This document shows, in pieces, positions 27,924-36,031 of a stretch of 64,000 nucleotides of DNA (position 1 is its first letter; each line of letters opens with the position of its first letter). The stretch comes from Pedobacter riviphilus (lineage in GTDB: Bacteria > Bacteroidota > Bacteroidia > Sphingobacteriales > Sphingobacteriaceae), in the NCBI RefSeq assembly GCF_014692875.1, contig NZ_CP061171.1:4402001-4466000 (forward strand), in the 5' to 3' direction. A program made the position numbers and the translations under genes. The notes under the pieces were generated by a model. That model was not told where the DNA came from. It searched no databases and was given only the letters and a program-made list of their open reading frames with translations.

Positions 27924-30785
27924 ATGCAGATGAAACCATTTTTACAGGAAGTTGCCGAAGATCTAGTTGCCCGATTTGGAAATCAGCTGCAAAACTGTGC
28001 CATCGTTTTTAACAACAAACGTCCATCTGCATATTTGCAGAAACACTTTGCTGATATTATTGGGAAACCTTTTTTTAGTCCCGCATTTTTTACCATACAA
28101 GAATTCTTTGCCAGTTCTACCAGTTATAAAATAGCCGATTTTTACCTGCAGTTTTTCACCCTTCATAAAATTTATAACCAACTGCTTGCAGAAGAGAAGC
28201 TGGAAAATATATCAAGCCACAAGTTTTTTCCTTTAGCAAAGATCATCTTAAGCGATTTTAACCAGATTGATGCTGATCTGGTAGATGCAGAAAAATTATA
28301 CCGCGACCTGGAAGATATTTCGATGATCAATAAAGATTTCGATTATTTAAGTCCAGAGCAATACGAGTTTCTTGCACAGTTCTGGACTTCCTATTCTGAA
28401 GGAAAACATAAAAAACAGCAGGAACTCTTCATCAAGATGTGGCGCCGGATGCCCAAGCTTTACCATAAATATCACACTACGCTTAAAGAGCAGGGTTATT
28501 TAACAAATGGTTCGGTTTACCGTTATCTGGCGGATGATATTACCAACCATCAGGAGTTTATCTCCAATTTTGATAAAGGGAAGATTATTTTCGTTGGTTT
28601 TAATGCGTTGAGCAGTGCCGAGGCTAAAATATTTACACAGTTACAGGAAGCCGGCAAAGCATTGTTTTATTTTGATGCCGACACGTATTATTTAGATGAT
28701 GTTTCGCAGGAGGCAGGTTTGTTTTTGCGTAAAAACATCAACCAGCTTGGATTGAAAAATGAATTTGCAGGGCAAGAAAGCTTAATGAAATCAGCACAGC
28801 ACCATGTAAATGTTTTTAAGGTTCAGGGACAATCGGCACAGGCCAAAATCCTAAACAATATTTTAGCAGAAGATTATACCGCAGCCGAAACCGTTGGAAA
28901 AACAGTGGTGGTTTTAGCAGATGAGAGCCTGTTGATCCCAACTTTACAGACGATTCCAGCTACATTTAACGGAAAAGAAATCGACCTCAACGTAACCATG
29001 GGCTTTGCGCTATCAACCTCGAGTATTTTTGGGCTGGTTGATTTATGGTTAAGTAGTCAGCTGGAAATTTTACAGCGGGATAAAGTAAGTTATAAAAATG
29101 TAGAAGCTTTTTTAACCCACCCCTTAACAGGCCTTACCCAAAAAATGCGGGATAAAATCTTAACCGCATTATTGGAAGAAAACAAAGTAGAGATCGATCA
29201 TAAACGATTATTGCGCCAAAGTGGGCTGTTTGAAACTTTTTATAAAAAAATCGATGATCCGCAACATGTGGTCACCAATCTTTTGGATGTACTCGATTAT
29301 GTGCTCATGCGTTTATCGAACGCTAAAACACTAAAAAAGATAGACGCTGAACTCTTTGTAAAAACCATACAGGAATTAAACCGGTTACACGATACCTTTA
29401 GCAACCATATCGGTAAAGAAGAAATTCCTTTTGTAATTTACCTCGTTCAAAAATCGTTGCAGGCCATTGCAGTACCACTTTCCGGCGATCCGCTCAACGG
29501 TATACAGATAATGGGCTTACTCGAAACCCGGAACCTAAATTTCGATAAAGTAGTGATTTTGGGTTTTAACGAGGGTATTATTCCAAAATCATCCATTGGC
29601 AATAGCTTCATTCCTGATTCTATCCGCCGTGTTTATGGACTTCCGGTTCTTGAAAATCTCGATGCTATTTCCTCTTACATGGTATACCGTCTATTACAAC
29701 GGGCAAAGAATATCAATTTTGTCTATAATAGCTTAACAGATGAATCTACCTCTGGCGAGGCTAGCAGGATTTTAAAGCAGCTTGAGTACGAAAGCGGCTT
29801 TGAATTCACCTACAACGAGCTTAACCTGGAGGTAAAAACCGAGCCATTTAAAGAAGTAAAGATCGAGAAAACCAATAATGCCTTTATCCAGGAAACACTT
29901 CAAAAATACCTCGATAAAAAAAAGGTGCTTTCGCCCTCGGCACTTACTCAATACATTTCCAATCCGATAGATTTCTTTTTCAATTACATTGCAGGCATTA
30001 AAGAGCCTAAAGAGATCAGTGCAGTGGTAGAAGCCAACGAAATCGGTTCGATTTTGCACAAAGTGATGGAGTATTTTTACGAGGATTTAAGGTCGGCTGA
30101 AATTACTGCAGCGCGGATTAAAGAGAAACGGAAACAGATTCCCACGCTGATACAAAAGGGTTTTAATGCCGTGATGTTTAAAAATCCCGATACAGTGATG
30201 GAATATAAGGGGATGCAAAAGGTAATTTTATCAATTGTTGATGCCTATGTAAACATCATTTTAAATCAGGATGAAGCACAAACGCCATTCAATATCATTA
30301 GTCTCGAACAAAAAGTAGAAGCCGAAATCAGTTTCTCGCTTAAAGGAAGAGAGGCCAGCGTTAAGATATTTGGTTTTATAGATCGTGTTGATGTAAAAGA
30401 CGGGGTAACTAAAATTATTGATTATAAAACCGGTAGTGACAAGTTAACTTTTAAAGATATTCCAGAGCTATTTAATTCTGATGGCAAGTACATTAACAAA
30501 GCGCTGGTCCAAACCTTATTATACACTTATGCCTATGAACAATTTTCGGGAAAGAGCTTTGTAGAACCGAATCTATATGTAGTAAAAACCATGAGCATAG
30601 ATGGTGTTTGGTTTAAATCGGGCAGGCAAAATCTATCTGGCGCCTATTTAGAAGAAATTAAACCGGAATTCCTTACCGAATTAAGAAAAAAACTGACCGA
30701 GCTTTTCGAGGCCCCCTATTTTGTAACCAGCGCTGTTGAGGATAACTACAAATATTCTATTTACAAAACTTTGTTTGGGAAATAG
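27924..30785 (+). CDS. addB: PD-(D/E)XK nuclease family protein, AddB-like
   Basis: A 953-residue protein with an inactive helicase-like first part and a C-terminal PD-(D/E)XK nuclease. The nuclease motifs are GSILHKVMEYFYEDL, GFIDRVDVKDGVTKIIDYKTG (catalytic Asp and Lys) and QTLLYTYAYEQF. LLETRNLNFDKVVILGFNEG is typical of AddB/RecC-like folds. The canonical Cys of the AddB iron-sulphur cluster entry motif (CPFxYF) is replaced here: ALTQYISNPIDFFFNYI has Asn at that place. The gene follows addA by 1 bp, so the two form an operon and probably a heterodimer. Confidence 0.88.
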   Translation: MQMKPFLQEVAEDLVARFGNQLQNCAIVFNNKRPSAYLQKHFADIIGKPFFSPAFFTIQEFFASSTSYKIADFYLQFFTLHKIYNQLLAEEKLENISSHKFFPLAKIILSDFNQIDADLVDAEKLYRDLEDISMINKDFDYLSPEQYEFLAQFWTSYSEGKHKKQQELFIKMWRRMPKLYHKYHTTLKEQGYLTNGSVYRYLADDITNHQEFISNFDKGKIIFVGFNALSSAEAKIFTQLQEAGKALFYFDADTYYLDDVSQEAGLFLRKNINQLGLKNEFAGQESLMKSAQHHVNVFKVQGQSAQAKILNNILAEDYTAAETVGKTVVVLADESLLIPTLQTIPATFNGKEIDLNVTMGFALSTSSIFGLVDLWLSSQLEILQRDKVSYKNVEAFLTHPLTGLTQKMRDKILTALLEENKVEIDHKRLLRQSGLFETFYKKIDDPQHVVTNLLDVLDYVLMRLSNAKTLKKIDAELFVKTIQELNRLHDTFSNHIGKEEIPFVIYLVQKSLQAIAVPLSGDPLNGIQIMGLLETRNLNFDKVVILGFNEGIIPKSSIGNSFIPDSIRRVYGLPVLENLDAISSYMVYRLLQRAKNINFVYNSLTDESTSGEASRILKQLEYESGFEFTYNELNLEVKTEPFKEVKIEKTNNAFIQETLQKYLDKKKVLSPSALTQYISNPIDFFFNYIAGIKEPKEISAVVEANEIGSILHKVMEYFYEDLRSAEITAARIKEKRKQIPTLIQKGFNAVMFKNPDTVMEYKGMQKVILSIVDAYVNIILNQDEAQTPFNIISLEQKVEAEISFSLKGREASVKIFGFIDRVDVKDGVTKIIDYKTGSDKLTFKDIPELFNSDGKYINKALVQTLLYTYAYEQFSGKSFVEPNLYVVKTMSIDGVWFKSGRQNLSGAYLEEIKPEFLTELRKKLTELFEAPYFVTSAVEDNYKYSIYKTLFGK

Positions 30786-31000
30786 TTTCAACCGCAAAGA
30801 AATAAAGTAAATCGCAAAGAGCGCCAAGTGCTTAGTAAAATAAACACAGAGCACACAAAGTAAGCCACAGAGTACTCGGAGCCGGATTGAAAAATATCAG
30901 CTTCGTGTCCTGCGTGAAAATCTCCGTGTGCTCTGTGGTAAAACAAAACTTTGTGTTCTTTGCGAAAAACTTTGCGTGCTTTGCGGTTAATCTCTTAAAT
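30786..31000. repeat. Large inverted repeat of CGCAAAG / CACAGAG units
   Basis: The left part (from 30789) reads aaccgcaaagaaataaagt..., then cgcaaagagcgcc, cacagagcacacaaag and ccacagagtactcgg. The right part (to about 31000) is an inverted copy: read in reverse it begins aaccgcaaagcacgcaaag and contains ccacagagcacacggag. The whole would fold into one long imperfect hairpin. An open frame crosses it into the GNAT gene, but its codons are repeat sequence, so I do not count it as coding. Confidence 0.65.
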
Positions 31001-31006
31001 TTAAAA

Positions 31007-31564
31007 ATGCTAACCTTAAATTTCACAAAATTTCCTGTACTGGAAACCGAACGCTTAATCCTTCGAGAACACGATCTTGCTGATGCCGAAACACTTTTTG
31101 CCATGCGTACCAATGAAACGGTAATGAAATATATTGACAGAGAAAGGCCCAAAGATATTTTTGAGATCAAAGATTTTATCTCACGTTTTAGAAATGGTTA
31201 CGAAAATGGCGATAATCTGGCTTGGGTAATTGCCTTAAAAGAAAATCCTAAACAAATGATCGGATCCGTAGGATATTGGCGGACAGATTTTGCTAACCAT
31301 AGGGCCGAAATTGGTTACATGCTCCATCCCGATTATTGGAGAAAAGGAATTATTTCCGAGGCGCTGAAAAAATCAATTGCTTTTGGCTTCGAAGAAGTTA
31401 ACCTACACACCATCAGTGCCAATATTAACGTAGAAAATGATGCATCAAGGCAAATGCTGATCAAACATGGCTTTGTAAAAGAAGCACATTTTAAACAAGA
31501 TTATTATTTTAGGGGTCAGTTTCTTGACAGTGAGATTTATGGATTATTGAACCCAAACCATTAA
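31007..31564 (+). CDS. GNAT family N-acetyltransferase (RimJ/RimL-like)
   Basis: A 185-residue acetyltransferase that transfers acetyl from acetyl-CoA to an amine, often a protein N-terminus in this subgroup. Typical RimJ/RimL pattern: LETERLILREHDLADAE near the start, IGSVGYWR, then the acetyl-CoA loop EIGYMLHPDYWRKGIISEAL (with the RxxG-like RKGI) and NVENDASRQMLIKHGF. The start is placed at the ATG at 31007, because everything upstream in this frame belongs to a repeat element. A VOC gene follows 23 bp later. Substrate unknown. Confidence 0.86.
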   Translation: MLTLNFTKFPVLETERLILREHDLADAETLFAMRTNETVMKYIDRERPKDIFEIKDFISRFRNGYENGDNLAWVIALKENPKQMIGSVGYWRTDFANHRAEIGYMLHPDYWRKGIISEALKKSIAFGFEEVNLHTISANINVENDASRQMLIKHGFVKEAHFKQDYYFRGQFLDSEIYGLLNPNH

Positions 31565-31587
31565 ATTGATATAATAGCTTAGGTAAA

Positions 31588-31944
31588 ATGCTTAAAACCG
31601 CTACACCAATTCTCGCTTCCCTAAATGCCGAAGAAACCATAAAATTTTATACGGAAAAATTGGGTTTTACTTTCCATGACAACTGGGATGGTTACGTTAT
31701 TTTTAGTAAGGACGATATCAGCATCCACCTGTGGCCAACCGATGATGAAAGCATCCCTAAAAACACGGGCTGTTATATTTACGTTACTGCTGTTGATGAG
31801 CTTTATGCTGCCTATACCAAGCAGGGCGTAGTTCATCCAAATGGGAAATTAAAAAATATGCCTTGGGGCATGAGGCAGTTTTCCATTCTGGACAACAGCG
31901 GCAATATCATCCATTTTGGAGAAGATATTTCGGAAAAAGCGTAA
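31588..31944 (+). CDS. VOC family protein (glyoxalase/bleomycin resistance fold)
   Basis: A 118-residue protein with the two beta-alpha-beta-beta-beta modules of the vicinal oxygen chelate fold. Features are PILASLNAEETIKFYTEKLGF, DDISIHLW and the C-terminal LDNSGNIIHFGE. The arrangement is closest to bleomycin resistance protein-like binders, which need not be enzymes. It lies 23 bp after the GNAT gene and is probably co-transcribed. Drug binding is only a family possibility. Confidence 0.82.
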   Translation: MLKTATPILASLNAEETIKFYTEKLGFTFHDNWDGYVIFSKDDISIHLWPTDDESIPKNTGCYIYVTAVDELYAAYTKQGVVHPNGKLKNMPWGMRQFSILDNSGNIIHFGEDISEKA

Positions 31945-32087
31945 GCTTTAATACAAAAAGCTTAATAAAAACACAATTACCCAATAATATTTCCCCTTTA
32001 AACGGATAAGCAAAAAATATAGTCGAAAAAGTGCGAAATAATGAATCAAAACATCCATAATTATTACAAAACATAGGCATTTTAGCC

Positions 32088-32119
32088 TTTGGTTTCAAAG
32101 CGATTAATAATTATATTTG
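32088..32119 (+). promoter_or_regulatory. Promoter of pdhB
   Basis: TTTG (32088-32091), a 20-nt spacer and TATATTTG (32112-32119) match the Bacteroidota promoter closely. The start codon is at 32141, giving a leader of about 15-20 nt. Confidence 0.75.
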
Positions 32120-32140
32120 CCACCGTTATTAAAATTTACA

Positions 32141-33127
32141 ATGAGAGAAATCCAATTTAGAGAAGCACTACGCGAAGCCATGAGCGAAGAAATGCGTAAA
32201 GATGACCGCGTTTTTTTATTAGGTGAAGAAGTAGCAGAATATAACGGTGCGTACAAAGTAAGTCAGGGTATGCTTGATGAATTTGGTGCAAAACGCATTA
32301 TCGATACCCCGATTGCCGAATTAGGTTTCGCAGGTATTGCAACTGGTGCCGCAACAGCAGGCCTTATTCCAATTGTGGAATTTATGACCTTTAACTTCTC
32401 ATTAGTAGCTATCGATCAGATTATCAATGGTGCTGCTAAAATTTTATCAATGAGCGGTGGTCAGTTCTCATGTCCTATGGTTTTCCGTGGCCCAACAGGT
32501 AACGCAGGTCAATTAGGCGCACAACACTCTCAAAATTTCGAAAACTGGTTTGCAAATACGCCTGGATTAAAGGTGGTAGTTCCGGCTACACCTTATGATG
32601 CAAAAGGTTTATTAAAACAATCAATCCTTGATCCTGATCCAGTTATTTTCATGGAATCGGAGGTAATGTATGGCGATAAAGGCGACGTTCCTGCAGAAGA
32701 ATATTATATTGAACTAGGAAAAGCAAACGTAACCAAGCAAGGTACTGATGTAACCATTGTTACTTTCGGTAAAATGTTAACCCGTGTTGTAAATCCAGCC
32801 GTAGAAGAATTAACTAAAGAAGGAATCAATGTTGAAGTGATCGATTTACGTACCGTACGCCCTATTGATTACGATACTATTATTGCTTCTGTTAAAAAAA
32901 CAAACCGTTTGGTTGTTGTAGAAGAGGCATGGCCTTTGGCATCTCTTTCTGGCGAAATTGCTTTCATGGTACAAAAACATGCATTCGATTATTTAGATGC
33001 ACCAGTTTTACGTATCACTTGTGCCGACGTTCCACTTCCATATTCACCAACTTTAATCGCCGCAAGCTTACCAAATGCTGAGCGTGTGATTAAAGCAGTA
33101 AAAGAAGTAATGTACGTTAAAAAGTAA
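32141..33127 (+). CDS. pdhB: Pyruvate dehydrogenase E1 component, beta subunit
   Basis: A 328-residue transketolase-like subunit that joins an alpha subunit to decarboxylate pyruvate with thiamine diphosphate. It opens REIQFREALREAMSEEM, followed by LLGEEVAEYNGAYKVSQG (with the cofactor-contacting Glu), IDTPIAELGFAGIA, and the C-terminal transketolase domain VEVIDLRTVRPIDYDTI. The ATG at 32141 follows a near-consensus promoter; the earlier in-frame codons lie inside the -7 box. No alpha subunit or E2/E3 gene is adjacent, so the complex is encoded at separate loci. A terminator follows. Confidence 0.94.
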   Translation: MREIQFREALREAMSEEMRKDDRVFLLGEEVAEYNGAYKVSQGMLDEFGAKRIIDTPIAELGFAGIATGAATAGLIPIVEFMTFNFSLVAIDQIINGAAKILSMSGGQFSCPMVFRGPTGNAGQLGAQHSQNFENWFANTPGLKVVVPATPYDAKGLLKQSILDPDPVIFMESEVMYGDKGDVPAEEYYIELGKANVTKQGTDVTIVTFGKMLTRVVNPAVEELTKEGINVEVIDLRTVRPIDYDTIIASVKKTNRLVVVEEAWPLASLSGEIAFMVQKHAFDYLDAPVLRITCADVPLPYSPTLIAASLPNAERVIKAVKEVMYVKK

Positions 33128-33170
33128 TTACAAATTGTTAGTCTGAGCCTGGGCAAAGACCAAAAGATAT

Positions 33171-33202
33171 AAATCCTCCAAAGCAATTTGGGGGATTTTT
33201 TT
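33171..33202 (+). terminator. pdhB terminator
   Basis: A 12-bp stem with one G-T pair (33171-33182 with 33187-33198), loop GCAA, and a T-run after it. Confidence 0.85.
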
Positions 33203-33533
33203 ATTCCCATTTCTATGCCTTCTGTGCTTCCGTGGCAAATATTTGAAAACTTATGTTCAGTAATTCTTCGTTTTCATCAGCCCCGCCATTCATTGCAATC
33301 TTTTTGGACCATTACCTACTCTAATTATCGTCATTGCTGGGGAGGAAGGACGAAGCAATCTATTTTCGTAAAAGCATCAAAAAGTATTTCCATTTCTGTC
33401 TGGTTTAGTTAACCATGGTCTGTACAAGAAACACAATTCAGTTCCTTACCTAAGCGCAAAACTGCGCCCATAATTTGATTTAATTAATCTCAAAGTTGGT
33501 GGCCGACATAATTTTCTATAATTTAATATCAGA
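33203..33533. other. Intergenic region with two dispersed repeats
   Basis: Contains a CTGTGCTTCCGTGGCAAAT fragment of the CCACGGAG family (about 33219-33238). It also has a CGTCATTGCTGGGGAGGAAG ... GACGAAGCAATCT element (about 33329-33362), a widespread Bacteroidota intergenic repeat. An open frame of 74 codons crosses it but has no family features, and its codons are repeat sequence. Confidence 0.5.
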
Positions 33534-34034
33534 ATGTGGGAAAAGTTAAAGGACATTATTACGATTATCATTTTGGTCTCGATCGGATTGGTTCTATTAT
33601 TAATCTGTTCACCAATGATTATTATCTCAATGATCAGCGATCATATTGAAAAGAAAAAAAATGATAAATTATATCTCGAGTATCTTTTAGAAATTGACGG
33701 ACATAAACTCTTTTGTTATAATAACAGAAGAGATTGCCAAGAATTTATCGAGAAATACATTATCCCAACCTTACCAAGCGAGGTAAAATTGATTTTCCTT
33801 GATGGAAGATCTCCAAAATCAGACTATTCGCAAAGGTTTGCTTCAACTGTATTATATAAAATTGAAAATCAGGTAGGCTTCCCTTATCTTTTGAAAGTTC
33901 AAAACGGTATTGTTCTGGAAAAATCAGTCAATAACGAACTTTACAATAGTTTAAATCAAGGACATGATATTCAAGTTTTATTTAATGTGATGAATAAATT
34001 TTATCAAGAAGAACATGACACTCAAATTCCTTAG
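33534..34034 (+). CDS. Hypothetical membrane-anchored protein
   Basis: A 166-residue protein with one long N-terminal hydrophobic helix (residues about 9-34, IITIIILVSIGLVLLLICSP) and a soluble remainder of about 130 residues. The soluble part is rich in charged and aromatic residues (LEIDGHKLFCYNNRRDCQEFIEKYI). I do not recognise the family. The ATG at 33534 gives the membrane anchor at the expected distance. It is monocistronic; a DUF1801 gene follows after 78 bp. Inner membrane location is likely; function unknown. Confidence 0.6.
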   Translation: MWEKLKDIITIIILVSIGLVLLLICSPMIIISMISDHIEKKKNDKLYLEYLLEIDGHKLFCYNNRRDCQEFIEKYIIPTLPSEVKLIFLDGRSPKSDYSQRFASTVLYKIENQVGFPYLLKVQNGIVLEKSVNNELYNSLNQGHDIQVLFNVMNKFYQEEHDTQIP

Positions 34035-34112
34035 CTGCGATTTTTCCAGTCATCAGGATCAGCGAATAGCTTTTAAGAAATTTTGTAAATTCAGCTTACA
34101 AAACCACCGACC

Positions 34113-34487
34113 ATGGAACAGCCCAAACCAGAAAACATCGATCAATACATTGCAAATTTCCCAATAGAAACGCAAAAGCTATTACAGCAAATCCGTGAAA
34201 CTATACACAAAGCCGTACCAAAAGCCAACGAAGTAATCAGTTATGGTATGCCGGCCTTTAAACAAAACTCGGTGCTGGTTTATTTTGCTGGCTATGCTAA
34301 ACACATTGGCTTTTATCCAACCGGTTCAGGAATTGAAGCATTTAAAGAAGAATTTACCCAGTATAAATGGAGCAAAGGAGCTGTACAGTTTCCCTTAAAT
34401 AAACCTTTGCCTTTAGATCTGATTACCAGAATCACCAAATTTAAAGCAGAAAGGGACTCAGAGAAAGTTAAAAAGAAGAAATCATAA
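34113..34487 (+). CDS. DUF1801 / YdhG-like protein
   Basis: A 124-residue small protein of the YdhG/DUF1801 group: IDQYIANFPIETQKLLQQIRETIHKAVP, ISYGMPAFKQNSVLVYFAGY and HIGFYPTGSGIEAF are the conserved blocks. Members are sometimes labelled iron chaperones by analogy with frataxin-like YdhG, but the biochemistry is weakly established. It has a basic C-terminal tail (KVKKKKS). No signal peptide; cytoplasmic. Monocistronic. Confidence 0.85.
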   Translation: MEQPKPENIDQYIANFPIETQKLLQQIRETIHKAVPKANEVISYGMPAFKQNSVLVYFAGYAKHIGFYPTGSGIEAFKEEFTQYKWSKGAVQFPLNKPLPLDLITRITKFKAERDSEKVKKKKS

Positions 34488-34578
34488 TATCCCTAGTTTC
34501 CTATCTGGGTATAAATTATGGAAAATAGTTCTAAAAAGCATCTGTTTAGTAAAAACTTACTAAAGCGACGCTAACCAG

Positions 34579-35919
34579 ATGAAAAAATTACTTTTACTCC
34601 TAGTCATCTTTATCTCTACCAAATCATTTTGCCAGAAAGCAACAGTTGTAGAAATTGAAACACTTTCGAAACCTGAAAAACTTATCCCCGTTGTTCCTAC
34701 CCAGGAAATACTTAAAGTATTGAAAGCAGATGTTGAAAAAAACGTCGATAATTTACCAGATAGTTTAGTCTATTATGGTGAACATCCATTTTTAACAGGC
34801 ATTTTAAATTCCTACATCAATCATAGGCCGTTTACCATCTCTCCGGACATCTTCTGGTTACTCATCAGTCAGGGTTTTGCCCGGCATATCACTCAAAATG
34901 CTGAAGAACTCAGGTCGCAGATGGTCGACTTTGAGGGCAGGAAAACCTTAACCGTAGTTTCAGATAAAATTGCGATCGGTAATCCCAAATCAGATTGGAC
35001 ATCCATTTTCCCGCAGTTTAACGAACAGATTAACGATTATACCGGTAAAAAATTGGTGGGCATTTTAACTTCCGATTTTAGCACCACCACACCTACCTCG
35101 AAGATTGTAAGCCAGGTTACGATAATGGAAACCGTGAAATCTTATTTCGAATTTAAGGTGATTATGATTGGTTGTGGCATCCCGAAAATCACTATCGAGG
35201 GAACTACTCAGGATTGGAAAAAATTACTGGAGAAAACAAAATATCTCTCTCAGTATAAATTAGAATGGTGGACAAAGGAGCTCATCCCAATTATAGAAGA
35301 AATTATAGCGGCGAAAAAAGGAAAAGCGAATAAAGATTTCTGGATGAATATGGTAAAATACCATACCGAGAAGAAATGTGGCACGGTAAATACAATCGAC
35401 GGTTGGATCGTAAAGTTCTTCCCTTATACCAAGGAAGGAAATAAAACAGACTTAAAACCCATTACCAGTGTAAATAATCTGGCTTCAGAAATTGTAAAAG
35501 TTCCTTTTATCCTCGAAGACGCACAGGCTCACACAAAACATAACATGGAAATCTGGGCAGGATTTATCGGCTTATCCCAAAACAGCAGAGATTTTACTGT
35601 AAAACCTGAAATGAGCTGGGCTATTGTAAATAAAGACCGTGCACCATCCGAAGCTTCCGTTTTTGGCAATAAAACCAACACCGATGATCTTTCAATGAGC
35701 AACATTAACGAAATTCCAAAAGAGCTCTATGCTTTAAAAAGCATCGGCACACTGCGGATCAAATTCACTAAAAACATTAATGTCCCTGATGATCTGGGTA
35801 AAATTGAAATCAGGAGATTAGAACTTACTGGGCAGATTACAGCGGCTGAAAAGCAAAGACTTGTAAAACTGTTCCCCAACAGCTGGCTGATCATAAATGG
35901 GAAAATGATCGAACGCTGA
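34579..35919 (+). CDS. DUF4419 domain-containing secreted protein
   Basis: A 446-residue protein with a signal peptide (KKLLLLLVIFISTKSFCQ) and a single large domain of DUF4419 type. The characteristic blocks are HPFLTGILNSYINHRPFTISPDIFWLLISQGFA, FPQFNEQI and FEFKVIMIGCGIPKITIEGT. This family occurs in bacteria and fungi with no settled function. Export implies a periplasmic or extracellular role. Monocistronic; neighbours give no clue. Confidence 0.82.
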   Translation: MKKLLLLLVIFISTKSFCQKATVVEIETLSKPEKLIPVVPTQEILKVLKADVEKNVDNLPDSLVYYGEHPFLTGILNSYINHRPFTISPDIFWLLISQGFARHITQNAEELRSQMVDFEGRKTLTVVSDKIAIGNPKSDWTSIFPQFNEQINDYTGKKLVGILTSDFSTTTPTSKIVSQVTIMETVKSYFEFKVIMIGCGIPKITIEGTTQDWKKLLEKTKYLSQYKLEWWTKELIPIIEEIIAAKKGKANKDFWMNMVKYHTEKKCGTVNTIDGWIVKFFPYTKEGNKTDLKPITSVNNLASEIVKVPFILEDAQAHTKHNMEIWAGFIGLSQNSRDFTVKPEMSWAIVNKDRAPSEASVFGNKTNTDDLSMSNINEIPKELYALKSIGTLRIKFTKNINVPDDLGKIEIRRLELTGQITAAEKQRLVKLFPNSWLIINGKMIER

Positions 35920-36031
35920 TTGCTTTTTTCAAAAACTTACTCACAAATTTCGGTGGAAAACTTCATTCTAAAAATCCTTAAATCCCGCAAATCCTGATTA
36001 GCTTTGCTTCTTTAATTTTTACCTTTAGGAT

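Noticed and set aside
30887..31006. N-terminal extension of the GNAT protein
   Set aside because: The codons come from the inverted repeat element. The family-like sequence begins at the ATG at 31007.
33188..33412. 74-codon frame on the plus strand
   Set aside because: It starts inside the pdhB terminator and runs through two dispersed repeats; no family features.
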